A stretch of DNA of 64,000 bases from Lethocerus indicus (taxonomy: Eukaryota; Arthropoda; Insecta; Hemiptera; Belostomatidae). Where the stretch lies: NCBI GenBank assembly GCA_019843655.1, contig JACDQD010000001.1, forward strand, positions 41,077,230 to 41,141,229. The letters are read 5' to 3'. Below the pieces are notes generated by a model. The model saw only the letters and a list, made by a program, of their open reading frames with translations. It was not told the origin of the DNA and did no database searches. The first letter of the stretch is position 1. Every line of letters begins with the position of its first letter. Positions 23,401 through 35,169 of this stretch are shown one piece after another. The position numbers and the translations under genes are program-made.

Positions 23401-25781
23401 GGCCCAAGAGGTACCATAAAATTTGATCACCTGATTCGATAACCCAGACATCGCCGCATACAAGTTTTAGGACAAAACACATAAAGAAGAAAATAAAGTG
23501 AAACCCTTTCAACTCTAGTCATAAAAAAATAAAGTACAAGCTCGAACACGATTCCAAAAAAGTAATTAAGGCTTATAATACAATAATAAAATAACTTATT
23601 TAGTTAGTGATGTGAGGTAAATTGGTGACATAACTTGAATAGCGCCGGTATTAATTTTGAATGTCAGTCAAAGCGTGTCATCTAGTGCAGTGCATAATGG
23701 CAGTTAAATTGGTATTACTATTTATAGAATGACATAGAGCAGTCCAAACAAATCTGCAATCGTAATTGTTGTTCCCGTTCGTAGAGTTACGAAGGTTTCG
23801 AAACTACTTTCCGTCTTGTTTCGCAACTTGACGAATGTTAGGTTATAGGTTAACTAATATGAAAATACTGACATCTGCCACAAGGAAGGGCTCGGTAGGA
23901 CCTTCGAAAATAGATATTTCGCTGTAGTAGAAATACAATGGCACATTTTGCAATAAAAGATAATCAGTTTGTTTTCAACAACAGGGTCATACATTCAAAT
24001 GCGAAACTATAATTATTATTACTGCGACTTTTTTACAGAAATAAGTTGTTTAAGTTGTTGGGGGATTATGTTTCGAACCATCGTAGTATGAATCCGATTC
24101 TCGCAGTAGAGACAGAAAGTTTCCTAGGGTTTTAATCTAACTTGGTTTAAGATGTATGGAGTTTAGCTGCATATTTTTCATCCTGTTTCTCAGAATAAAG
24201 AGACGGAGTCCAAAATTAAACTCGGAGAAAAATAAATTCGAACGTCTTCAAATCCAAACATGATTGTATGCTAGTATTTAAATTTTTAAAAATAGAACGG
24301 TAAAATCTATAGGCGATATTGCGAATCGGATTGTTGAATAGGGACGCTCGGTTTCGGCTTGCGAGCATTGAAAATGCGATCGCGGCACCTTCGGAATTAC
24401 CGAAAGGTTGGAACAAATTCAGTTGGAGAGTAGCAGTATCTAGCTGCTAGGCTTTTCACCTAGTGAAGGGGACCCCATACAGAAATAGCAACTGGGCGAC
24501 GGCCATTACTGCGTTTTAAAGGGTTATACTGAAGACGCACAATCCACCGCTTTCCTCGACCGCATTTTCCCGCTTGTTAAAACGCACGTTTAACCCGGAG
24601 GGTTAATATTATTTATTATAAAAAACTCGAGTAATATTACTCGTTTATTACTCTGTATTTCATTAAGAATAACGAAATTAATTAAATATCTCTCTACAAG
24701 TATAATTCCAAATAAACCCCCAAGACTGGAATCGAATGTTTTTTGGGTACGCACCGACGATTCTTATCGTATATTATTATAACGTTGTGCTCACGATTCG
24801 GATTTATGTTTTACATTTCACTCACTTTGTCTTGAGTTTATTGTCCTTAATGGACGTTCCATAACTATAAAATAGATTATAATCTGTCGAAAATAAAGGG
24901 AAGATGAGGCGTAGTGCAGTACTGACGACGGTATGGCCTTATGTCCAAATAGACGAATGGAAAATCGCATGGGCGCCTATATTCGAAACGAGAGTCCCCA
25001 ACTTTCCTAAAATGAATAAACAATAAAAACGCTCGCTCGACTCTTTTCTGAAGGTCGGCGCATGCTGTAATAATTTAAATAGAACTGTCGCGTTTACCAG
25101 AATTTTTCTTTTTCTAAACAAAGTCCAAACTTTTCTTTAAAATGGCATAAACGGTAATAAAATCACCCTCGAGAACCTATAAAGAATACTGTTGCAGACA
25201 CGCCGTGGAAATACAAGGAAAATGTTTATAACGTAAATTCCCTTGGTAAGACAACAGATGAAGCCTTTTTATTGAGAGAACAAGTACACGACTCCTCGGT
25301 TCGACAGGAAGCAAGCGATTGCTCTCTTTTATTGTTACACCGAGTCCAGACGCTCTTCACGACCTTCCGAGTAGGTTTTAAATTCGATTAAGTCAAACAA
25401 TACATTCGAACGAATTATAATTCACAATACGTCACGTATTGAAGTGTCACTCGAGACGATTTGTATATTAGATTATAAGTATAATATAATCTCTTCGCTG
25501 AGCCTTCCTTAAGTCGTTTACAGACAACACGAATTGAATATTAGATGTTCACTTTAGACTTTGAAATAGAGTAAAAAAAAACAACATTTGGATGGTACTC
25601 AACACGAATATATCTCCGAACAACTAAAAACCACCTATTTCTATCTTCGTCCACGATTCATATTACTGAAACTCACTCTCGTCACATTTTAAATTGCTTT
25701 TGGAGTTTATTAAGTACTCATAATTCCAATGAATGCTAAATAATACTCGTATAAATTTGGAATACTAAAATATCTACATGG
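20401..25781. other. Gene-free region
   Basis: No gene is supported. It holds a SINE-like tail at 21341-21412, a G run at 21466-21475, a compound hairpin near 22997-23033, and a 16-bp palindrome CGAGTAATATTACTCG near 24628-24643. Overlapping frames at 23131-23512 include an AYMLGNERAEK string that recalls the GNERAD box of retroelement RNase H, but nothing else in the family pattern is present. Confidence 0.4.
21341..21412 (+). mobile_element. SINE-like tRNA-derived tail, copy 2
   Basis: It contains AATAGGGTACAAGAGGATCG, AATCCCGGCAGCG and AATGTAACAAATTA, aligned with the segment at 1166-1235. The B-box-like GGATCGAATCC is one base off the consensus. Probably a decayed copy of the same SINE. 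Confidence 0.3.
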
Positions 25782-25842
25782 ACAAATTATTACTCTGGCC
25801 CTATTTCTGTCAGGCTGAAATAGGGCCAGAGTAATAATTTGT
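25782..25842. repeat. Perfect 26-bp inverted repeat with 9-nt spacer
   Basis: The left arm 25782-25807 (starting ACAAATTATTACTCTGG) and right arm 25817-25842 are exact reverse complements over 26 bp. The spacer is TGTCAGGCT. Perfect arms in otherwise decayed sequence imply a recent inverted duplication, a foldback element, or a conserved hairpin. The stem is at the short end for a microRNA-type precursor and has no mismatches, so it is not called ncRNA. Confidence 0.9.
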
Positions 25843-27975
25843 AAATTTATGTTATGTAAAAATTTGCTGATTTTAATTTTCAAAATTCGGAGTCATACTT
25901 GTATCGCCGCAGTATATAAATAAATGTTGAGCAACATAAATGAATTAAAATGTGTATCATGCAGACGTGAAACTGCGAGTATCATGTATCCCGCCATGGT
26001 CACGGCGCCGAGAAATCGATCCCCGAATATAATAGACATCCGTAACTACGTAACAGATCAATTTTACTAAGTAAGCAGTTGCTTATTCGTGTGCCACCGT
26101 GATTTATATCTTGGAATGTCCATATTAATTGTGGAAATTGCGAGGATCGGAATTCACGTTCTCTCGATAAAAACTTTCCTGAAAACAAAAACTGAACACA
26201 TCTCTTATTTATGGTGAATCAGGGATGAAAGGGGAAATCCTCGGATTATTTCACAATCAACTGAGGACAAATTATTTTTTGTATGTCACGGAAAATATGA
26301 TAACGATAGTGAAGTATGGGGCCGATAAAAATTTCCGTCTACTTGAGAAAGATATCTACCGTACAAGTAGAGAGTGTCATGAAAACTTGTGCAGACAACA
26401 TCACTATAACTTGCTGAACAGCATTACCGATAAGCATAACAGATGTACAATAGTCGGTAGGCTTTTAAGCGACTCCAAAGCACTAAATCAAACTTAATAG
26501 TGGTCCAGTAGCACCTGGAATATTAACAAGCATCAAATAAAAACATCGCCGATCTTTTCGCAAAAGTCAGTAGACACAGTATCATATTTATGGTAATTAA
26601 TAGGACGAAATGTAATAGTATGAGCGTAACTGATAGTGCTAAAAGTACTGGTGGTTATCGGTTGATGAGCCCTACGAGCCGGGACGTGTGGCCGAAGGGT
26701 AAAAGGGACCGCGGATACAGGAGATTAGCCGGATTTCAAAGAGCCTCATTATTTACAATTACAAAGGCAAATTAATTCCTCTCGGACACGGTTAAATAAA
26801 GTGAGGGGGATAGCCCATCGATCCATCGAGGAACGACCCTAGGAAAGCGGGAAAGCGATTCGGTTTAGCGACCGCGTTAATTTGATTCAACTCCGAAAAA
26901 ATGAAATTACTTTATTATTTCAATTAAAATTATTTTTTTTGAGTGTTACACCCGTTAAGAACTCCGGTTCTGCCTTCACGAGTAGGCCAGGCATCTTATG
27001 GATCTAACGACAACACCGTGTGAGCCAAAATTGATACTTTTTACTTTCTTTCAAAGACTAGCATCTAATATTCAATTTTTGTTGGCTTAGCTTTATGGAA
27101 GGCTTAGCGATTTTATACGAGAACGAATAATAACCAGAATAAAACTCTTATCTTCGGTGCCCAAGAAACGCCTGCATATTTCTAGCTCCGCGTAAATATT
27201 CTTTGCTAATTCAATCGAATCAAGCCTTTTAACAGAACAAAAAATGAACAATTTTATCGTACGTCAGTATTGTTTGGAGCCTGAAACCCCTTGTGAAGGA
27301 TCTTCTCCAATATTTCGATAGACACAAACAGCGAATACAGACCGGTACACGTAATTTCGTCCGGCGTCTACTTGAATGACAGCAATGAAGATAGATCGAA
27401 TGACACCAAACGCCTAAGTCTACAGCCTACACCAACCCGGTAGGGCTCTACAGACACCGGCCAATATACCGTAGGTCAGTTTCTAATAAACCGCCGCCCC
27501 AATTCCTACGGCCCGCTATTAATCTCCTTCTTCATAGGGGCCACGGTATTAATTCAGCGGAATGACAAATTATTCGGAAACATCGAATAATCTTAAAACC
27601 CATCCTACATTCCATTAATGTAAGCGAGATACCTAAATATGGAGGCTACAGTGAGTCGAATAATATTTAGACGAATAGTGTATCTCAGACAGAATGGCGT
27701 ATGACGACATTAGACGTGCCGTCATTCGGTTGTAAGATTTCTTAAAATCGCATAATTTAAGTGTAAACTGACACGCGAGTAAAATCCAACCCCGAATCTC
27801 TCGAAACGCTCGCCTACGCCAATCCGGTTTCGAGAGGGAAGTCCCGATAAAAATGAGAAGGGCGGAGTGCGTTAAAAGATATCGAGCAGTAAAGTCAGGT
27901 TAATGCGCTCTACGATTGTGTAGGACCAGAGGGCGGCGGGAGGCGCGTGTGTGCGCACGTGTGCCCACCGTGTAA
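25843..27975. other. Gene-free region
   Basis: Nothing can be firmly called. The stretch 26225-26575 has weak traces of a retroelement RNase H-like domain, given separately. The rest, including short open frames at 26000-26188 (minus) and 26590-26775 (plus), shows no domain. Confidence 0.35.
26420..26575 (+). pseudogene. Possible RNase H-domain trace of a non-LTR element
   Basis: GRLLSDSKALNQT (in the frame ending at 26497) recalls the SDSxAA segment of retroelement RNase H. About 50 bp later, KNIADLFAK in another frame recalls the NExADxLAK box. The spacing is shorter than usual and a frameshift is needed. It could be a fossil, but chance is a serious alternative. Confidence 0.2.
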
Positions 27976-27980
27976 TGAAG

Positions 27981-28015
<35 letters not shown>

Positions 28016-28200
28016 CGGGGAGAGAGCGAGAGGGAGAGAGACAAAGAGAGAAAGGGAGAGGGAGAGAGGAAATTCCCGGCATAGTTGCAGGGATTTCCGC
28101 GCGCACAGAGGGAGGGAGCGTGTGCCGGAGGGAGAGGGAGAGAGAGATGGGGGAGAGTATAAGAGGGAGAAAGACAGAGGGAGAGGGAGAGGGAGAGGGC
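27976..28200. repeat. Polypurine tract: (GA)n then GGGAGA-rich
   Basis: A perfect GA repeat at about 27983-28013 leads into about 190 bp that is almost wholly A and G on the plus strand, with recurring GGGAGA. Long mirror-like polypurine tracts can form triplex DNA. It generates artefactual arginine/glutamate or serine/leucine open frames on the two strands. Confidence 0.9.
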
Positions 28201-29078
28201 CCCGCTTTGTCTGGCCCGGTTCACTTACCCCCCGAGCGGACAGAGGGCCGCCCTATCGATCCGAGGGACACCGGCCACCGAGCTTCCGGTCGGAGGGGTC
28301 GCTTCCATACCCTCCGAATGACCGATGCCGAGCCTCACCGATATTTTTTATTTAATCTATTTCGACACCAACCGTCCCTAAGACTCCGGATGAATCCTTA
28401 GACTCATGGAAAAGTCGAAAATGCGATGTCTCAATGCCCTGGCTTATTCCAAGTGTCGCTATCTATAAACGGCACTAACACAATGTGCAGTTAGGTTTAT
28501 AGCTCATCGACAACTTCGTTGATATTTCTCCGTGAGTAACGACTCCGAGCTCCTATTAGTAAAAACACATCGCCCGCCTACGAGATGTTACTCTACTAAC
28601 GGCAAAAATAGCGCCACAGCGAGTATCGGAAATAGGGAAGGCTGGAACGAAAATGGCGGCTTCGACATTCCAAAGGCACGCGGCCCTTACAGAAAATACA
28701 TTAACCTATCCTAGATAACCGGAGTCCCCCGACCCTGATCTGGATTTTAATTTAAGAAATTAAAATTTATGGAAACATTTATGCAGATCCGACTGTACGC
28801 CCGAAGACTTCGAAGATCTTGGCGGTCATCCGACTTCGGGTCAGTACTTTATACGGGGATGGAGTGGCACATCCCCCCTCCACTTCCCAAACGCCCAGTG
28901 TGTATCCCAGTTTTCCTCGGCTATGTTTAAATTATGAATTAGAATTTATTTCACCTTTATTTCCACACTATACCGCAACAATCACTCATCCTACAATCGA
29001 CCCAACTCAAATTCATGACTCAAGCCGTCCATAATTGGAAACCTAAATAGTAACTTTTATTCAATATGTAAAATTGTA

Positions 29079-29081
<3 letters not shown>
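28201..29081. other. Gene-free region
   Basis: A short GC-rich segment follows the polypurine tract, then AT-rich sequence. Open frames here are extensions of low-complexity frames or lack any recognisable motif. Confidence 0.4.
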
Positions 29082-29131
<50 letters not shown>

Positions 29132-29155
29132 GTGTGTGTATGTATGTTTGTGTAA

Positions 29156-29205
<50 letters not shown>
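29082..29205. repeat. Paired (AT)n microsatellites
   Basis: Two AT tracts (29082-29130 and 29159-29205) are separated by a short TGTGTGTATGTATG spacer. The two tracts can pair with each other or internally, giving cruciform potential. Confidence 0.95.
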
Positions 29206-29208
<3 letters not shown>

Positions 29209-32200
29209 AAACTGAAGGAGTTTATTTACTTAACGTATTATCAAACATTTGATAACCAATAAACACGAGTCAATGATGAAGTATTGGGAATTGATTGGAA
29301 TTAATAGTTTAGTGCTTCGGAGGTAAATTTTATTATAAAGCAATTATAATATAATTTTTTTCCTATAAAATACTCGAACGACAGAATCCTTCCTATCGCC
29401 CATTAAGGCACACTAAACGGTTGTTCATTACTCCCCCCTCCACACAGACGACTCGAGTTTTCATGAATGAAAATAAGTTGTAATAAAAGGTTGAAACTCA
29501 TTTCCGAAATGCAAACACTCTGAAAATTCCATAACGTGAGAGATACTGGGAAGTCGCCTAATTGATTACATTGAAGCTCATTGCGATGGTACACATTCGT
29601 TAAATGGGATTATGGCCGTAGGGTTTCTTTCGTAGGAACGGGTAGCCCGTAAAATAATTAAGGAGGTGCCGACCCGCACCTAAGCCGAAAGTGCAGTAAA
29701 ATATCGACATTAACTAAATCCGGAAACGTCCAGATGAAAACGACTGGTGGGGGGGGCGATTAGATAGAGCGAACACCCTGTTTAAAGGCCGGAAAATTGG
29801 GTTCAGCAAACGGCCGGACATGTCGGAACGGGAACAGAAAATATACCCCCCACCCCCCACTCCCTGCCACCATCAACTACGACATTAATGACAATCGATG
29901 AACCCTAAAATTCACCAAGTCCTAATATCAGAAGGTTGACGCCGCCGGAACAAAAAGTTTGTAATACGTGCACGGGAATTCGGACGTAGGATTATGAGAA
30001 GGCACGCTGTGGATATCAGTTCGGTTGAGCTGTGTCTAAATATCGGAACAATTGACGAGATTATCGACTCACGGAGGGACGTCACTATCCGTCGGGGGGC
30101 AAAGGTCGAAATATGTTTACAACTTCCACGCGCCCGGATAAACCGAACGTTGCGAAACAGAAATTCGTTAAGTCTGCCGGGTGTTTAATTTTAATGCAAT
30201 TAAGTAACAGCGGAGGGGGGCAGCGAAGGGGCGGAAAGTCATTAAACCGTATTAAACGAAAAGGAAGAAGCTTCTACAGTTTTATAGCTTTTTTCTCTGT
30301 TTATTTTTAGTCGCGACCGCTTTATAAGTGTAACGAGTGACCGGCCTGTAAATTCAGGTAGAATTGAGGTGGAATATTCGAGCGCTAGAGAAACTCCGGT
30401 AACTGAAAATATTATTGGAAATAAAAGTAACGAACAAAAAAATTAAGTAATACCACGGAGGTTTTGCATGGGGGGGGGGTTCAGCGAATATTCGAAACAT
30501 CCCTCTCGCGATGATTCCTGTCCCTGCTCGTTGTTAACTCCTTGAGGACGAGTGTCGGTATATAGCCGCCCAAACCTGTTAAATAATAGACGACTTAAAG
30601 AAAACCTTTCTCTACGACCGATCCGTATTTAGATACTTACCATCTACACCTCTGATCGGTCTCCACGTTACATCGCTTTCGGCTTGTCAGCATCGTTAGA
30701 AGTATAATACCATTATATAATAATGCTTCAACAGCATTGACTGATTTACTGAATAATTTTTTAAATTATAAGACTCCCAGATCACAAATGACACATGAAC
30801 CAAATTAACTACAGATTAAACGTCCGAACTCAATATTTTCTTTAGGATCCAATCCTCAACTCACCAAAAGGGGCACTTAAATTAAACAGTAGACCTTACT
30901 TTTCCTTTTCAGTTAAAATAAACAACTTTCATCGGTACATACTTAATCACTCGGTAATTTATATTAATGGGGAATATCAAAGCAGTTTTGACTTTCGTCA
31001 GACAGAATAATTCGTAAGACAGAAGGAAAACACAGATTGAACCCCGATCCCCCTCTCTCTCTTCGGGCCATTTTCCGGATCGTGGGGGAGGGGGGAGGAA
31101 AACCGATGTCTATACAATTGGGAGGCGAGGAAAATTCTCACCAAATAAAAAGAGACCGGTGCTAAAAATAAAACGCGGCTCCGCGTTCGTCGGCGTCTAT
31201 TTTTACGCCGGCTTCACAAGGTGGCTAACTCGAACTGCGGCCAGATCCCCGGCCCAAAAGTACCTTATACATTTTACCCCTTCTACTCCCAAGGGAAAAG
31301 AAAATCGAGAAAAAATTATTCTGTCTCGATAACCGCAATCAAAAAGTCCATTAGGAACACTCGGCGTCAAGGAGTGTCGTAACTACACGAACAAAGGGAC
31401 AACCGTCACACAATTAGGTGAAATAATCTAGATAGTCTAGAATTAACACCAAGAGGTTATACCGGACAATACTGCCGGTTCTTGTCAGTTCAGATTAGAA
31501 AATCGTAACGATTTACAAAACTCCCAAGCCGACACGCTCATGCTCCTCAGCCCCTCGATAATGCACGAAGAAATTTACTCGGAAAGCTTCAAGAATAGTA
31601 TGGAAACCATGATAAACGGTAAAAAAACATTTTTCGTGCACTTCATTATTTGACAAAGATAAAACTCGTCCGAACGAAAGGCCCGTTCTACTGAGACTTG
31701 TCGGCTTGAGCTAGACAGGTTTCGGATTCTGGTTACCGTGTTGATCGAAGCGATCACACGATACATTATAGTGTGCGGTTAGCATCCGGTTATTTTTAGC
31801 TCTCTTCGGCGACACCTTTAAGTACCCCACCGGACGGACGAGATGCTTAAAATTAGAAACGTTAACGCCCAAGTAAAATGCAGTTCAAGTTTGTTCAAGA
31901 CTCACCTGGCCAAACGAGGAACGTGGAACTTTCGGCGGTGACCGGGACTGGATCCCAGGGCGGGAAAAGCGTAAAAACCCGCGCTTAAAAGCAATCGGCT
32001 CCGACAATTTTCGGAACTATGTCTCGTCCAAATGTGTCATTGTCCCGAAAACTGTCGGTGGTGGGTAAAACTCAAAAACCATGACTCGAAATCAAAATGT
32101 CTCATGGCTGGTGACCGAAGCGTGGGGCACCCTTCTTTCACGCGGCACTCCACCTTTGGCCTTTGGGTTCCTAAAAAATACCCCCACCTCTCCTTTCTAC

Positions 32201-32504
32201 CGGAGAGTTCCAGAGCTATGCCAGGCATCTTACCCGATACCGGAAGGTTTTTTATTTGTTTTTATTTCCTTTTATTTCTTTAATAGCGAATGCGGCGGAC
32301 GTACCTTCCACAGCGGCGCGGGCCTCGTCCTACAAGAATTCCGTTGGTGGCCATGTTAGTCCGGCGAGAGAAAACCACGGAACTACGAACTCGATTATAA
32401 GATTTCATCTATACCATGCCTTCCAATTTCATAATTAAAATCCTAAATTAAGAAAAAAATCGGGGTACATAAAATTTGTTTCGCGCAATATTTTACTCGG
32501 ATTG
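29206..32504. other. Gene-free region
   Basis: No gene, RNA or element was recognised. A G run lies at 30470-30479. The sequence is CpG-rich, with short overlapping frames on both strands. Confidence 0.4.
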
Positions 32505-32531
32505 TGTCTATATAGTTAGACTATATAGACA
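32505..32531. repeat. Perfect 12-bp inverted repeat with 3-nt loop
   Basis: TGTCTATATAGT at 32505-32516 and ACTATATAGACA at 32520-32531 flank a TAG loop. A compact AT-rich palindrome of unknown origin. Confidence 0.8.
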
Positions 32532-33221
32532 TCGGTTGTCAAAAGTTCGCCATGCAATGTCCAAAAGTGTGATTCAGACAAATCCTGGACTGAAAAAATA
32601 GTAAATATTAAAAGTACCGAAAAGGAATTAAGGTGATATTCCAAAGCTATTCCTTTGGATTCAACAACTTTGATAAACGTACAAGAAACGTCTGCCCACG
32701 ATTTGTTTCTGACGGATACAGAAAGTTAACGTTCAAGCAGTACGTTAAACCTTAATTATCTCACTTTACTGTCTCAACAGTGAGAATAACTTCGGTTTAT
32801 TATTTTTTCAATATTTCCCAACACTTCACCACGGATATACCATTCTAAATTCCAATCTCACAGACCTCTCGGGCAGACGAAAATGCGATTATTTTTACCC
32901 TCGCGGCCGAGATTCTTCCACCTTTTGGCATACCAAAACGATGTCCATAAACGCGAACGCGTCTCGGGTTATTCCTATTTGATCCCCCCCCCAAATCAGC
33001 GTAAAAGCTAATACCAACAGTCTACAATGCTGTAATTGTAAGACCTGTTTTGCTCATATTCAGGCATTCGTCCGGCTTCAGATCATTTCTAGCACCGATG
33101 CGCCGCTCCGTTTATCTTGTTTGCGGGGCTATTTACGTTTCCGCGAAACAGATGAGACGGCAAATTTGAAGCGAAAACAGGGGAGACGAAAACAGTGTAC
33201 AATATCCCTTAAACATATGTT

Positions 33222-33410
33222 TTCCGATTTTCACAATATTTTTGTTTAATGTATCCGTATATTTCTCAGTTCGGAATACACTGCTTGTATTTTATAAATA
33301 TCAGACAAGGCACTACTTAATTTATTTGCGATTTTATTATGAAAAACGTGTGATTATGCATGTTTTATCGTAGCCTTATCGTTAAATAATCAAACGCGCG
33401 ATTTTTATTT
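33222..33410 (+). repeat. Dispersed repeat family C, copy 1
   Basis: It aligns along its length with 35264-35450. Shared exact strings include TGTATTTTATAAATA and ATGAAAAACGTGTGATT, plus CCGATTTT, TTTGTTTAAT and ATTCGGA/TTCGGA elements. It is followed directly by the SINE-like repeat D. Family unknown, non-coding. Confidence 0.7.
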
Positions 33411-33525
33411 TTTCGGTCTCCACTCGTCCATTTATCTTCATGCCAGACTTTTCCAGTTTGTCGCCAATAGCATTCTGTTAGTAATATCGAGGTATTTACC
33501 CGCACTTCACTGCGGTCCATGTAGA
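33411..33525 (+). mobile_element. SINE-like repeat D, copy 1
   Basis: It starts with TCTCCACTCGTCCATT and contains GTCGCCAATAGCA, GTTAGTAATATCGAGGTATT and a GCACTTCACTGCGG tail. The same order is seen at 62554-62685. The middle is poorly matched. Probably a small interspersed element, but with two decayed copies the consensus is unclear. Confidence 0.35.
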
Positions 33526-34542
33526 GAAAAAATATATTATTATTATTTATACGACACTTTCATTACGCCAATGACCTACGTGTCTATGATAAACAAATAA
33601 AACCATACTAAAGTCCAGCGATGAAACGACCGTTCACGAAAGAAATGTTTAATAATAAAATACCATTAGATAATTGCAAGTTGAATAATGATTACATTCG
33701 AGGCCCGAGAGGGTCAAGGATAACAGATTTTGGCCCTTCGCCATCCTCAGTATACTGTTAGTGGTACTGGTTTGGGTGTGATGAGAAACGGGAGAAAGAC
33801 GAGTGATTATATGCCGAACGATATTTTGTGTCCTCACCGGTTATCGAGAGCTGTTTTCCGAAAGCGAATTGAGGGCGGACACTTAGTACTGTTCCCGTTT
33901 TTTTCTCCGTTTCGCAAAATGACGTACTCGAAAATGGTTTTATCCGTCTGAGGAAATTCACGATAGCGGATATAGAGGGGGGGGGGGAGGGCAGAAAATT
34001 GTAACGTCACAGGTCGCTATCTCAGAATAGAAGGGACCTAGCTTATGTTCCTGGGACTAGACGGTTCAACAGTCGTCCCCGTCTTACCCCTAAAGCGTCT
34101 CTACCTTTTTCCGCACACAAGGTCCCCCCCTCACCACTCAAACGGTAAGGGGCTCCGCGTAAAATAATCTCATAATGCGGGAGTTCGGGGAAAAGGAACT
34201 GCCGGGCGGCTGCAATAATACTTTCCAATATATGCGGACTCAGCCCTCACCGATACAATATTCCCGGTCGTACCCACGCCTGGGAAGGTGGCGGGAGGGG
34301 GGGCGCTTTTCCGATTCCAAGAAAAGGGGGGAACATGGCGCGCGTCCCTCAACCAATGGAAAAGAAATCGTTTGCGCCGAGAATATCAGAAATGTCGCGA
34401 GCATCGAAAAGTCCCGGCACGTCGGGATGCCGACGGCGGTAAACTATTCGTCGACATGTAACGACAAAAGGTCAATTTATATTTACATACTGATAAACTA
34501 CGTTAGGAACGTCTTCATCGGGGGGAGGGCAGGAGCTCGGCG

Positions 34543-34546
<4 letters not shown>
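33526..34546. other. Gene-free region
   Basis: A G run lies at 33977-33987. Open frames on both strands between 33649 and 34609 overlap each other and the following microsatellite; none shows a domain. Confidence 0.4.

Positions 34547-34575
<29 letters not shown>
34547..34575. repeat. (AT)n microsatellite beside the mariner remnant
   Basis: A 29-bp AT tract immediately left of the Tc1/mariner-type remnant. These elements insert at TA dinucleotides, so a TA-rich tract is a natural landing site. Confidence 0.9.
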
Positions 34576-34579
<4 letters not shown>

Positions 34580-34593
34580 GGGGTACAAAAAAA

Positions 34594-35082
34594 TGTATCC
34601 ACTGTTTAAAAGTCCATAATTTGCAAACTAATCGACGGAGTTGTCTCACTTTTGGTAGTGTTATAGTTTGTAGTCCCGGCAATCGCCATACAAGCGTTGT
34701 ACGGGCTTACCTCGACGAAAATCTACCAGGAAGATGGATAGGCCGTAGAGGTGCTGTAGAGTACCACGTTCCCCAGACTTAACTCCTCTGGACTTTTACC
34801 TGTGGCGAACACTGAAGGACGTCGTTAATCGACTAAAGCCACGCACATTGGATGAACTTCGAGAATCCATCGTACATTCATGTGCAAATATCCAACTGAA
34901 CACGTTGCAGTCAGTAGTTCGTGCTGCAGTTCGGCGGCATCGTTTGTGTGTGGATGTTAATGGTGACCATTTCGAACACCTACAGTGATATCTTAAGTTG
35001 GACTTTAAGCTACACTTTCACCAAAAATGATACAACTCCGTCAATTAGTTTGCAAGTTATGGACTGTTAAACAGTGGATACA
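34594..35082 (+). mobile_element. Tc1/mariner-superfamily deletion derivative with 62-bp TIRs
   Basis: The left terminal inverted repeat 34594-34655 and right repeat 35021-35082 are reverse complements with 5 mismatches in 62 bp and no gaps. They enclose 365 bp that keep only the 3' end of a transposase gene. The element is about 0.5 kb against roughly 1.2-1.4 kb for intact relatives, so most of the transposase, including the DNA-binding domain and first catalytic acidic residues, is gone. The outer edges run into AT and CA microsatellites, so the true tips and the TA target duplication cannot be seen. It could only ever have moved with a transposase supplied in trans. Confidence 0.9.
34680..34988 (+). 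pseudogene. Transposase C-terminal fragment (mariner-like DDE/D)
   Basis: This is the C-terminal piece of a cut-and-paste transposase. An upstream frame gives LPGRWIGRRGAVE (near 34720-34760). After a frameshift at about 34760-34767, the next frame gives RSPDLTPLDFYLWRTLKD from 34767 and continues open to TGA at 34986-34988, ending FEHLQ. The SPDLTPLDFYLW block is a hallmark of insect mariner-like transposases and carries the third catalytic acidic position. The preceding catalytic residues and the start are absent. Both flanking inverted repeats are present, so this is internal deletion plus decay, not truncation at the window edge. Confidence 0.85.
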
Positions 35083-35110
35083 CAAACACACACACACACA
35101 AAATACATTT
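35083..35110. repeat. (CA)n microsatellite
   Basis: A short CA tract directly abutting the right inverted repeat of the mariner remnant, possibly grown from its end. Confidence 0.8.
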
Positions 35111-35169
35111 ATATTCCCAAACAAGTATGTTTAATATCGAAATTACGTCAACATTTGAATCTTTTCGAG

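Noticed and set aside
23131..23512. Four overlapping frames, one with AYMLGNERAEK
   Set aside because: The string resembles the RNase H GNERAD box, but no other block of that domain is found at the expected distance.
27910..28401. Arginine/glutamate-rich and serine/leucine-rich frames
   Set aside because: They are translations of the polypurine tract on the two strands.
34175..34609. 144-codon open frame on the plus strand
   Set aside because: It ends by reading through the AT microsatellite as isoleucine-tyrosine repeats and enters the mariner terminal repeat; no motif.
35021..35110. Element end extended into the CA repeat
   Set aside because: The left repeat has no matching extension, so the CA tract is treated as a separate microsatellite.
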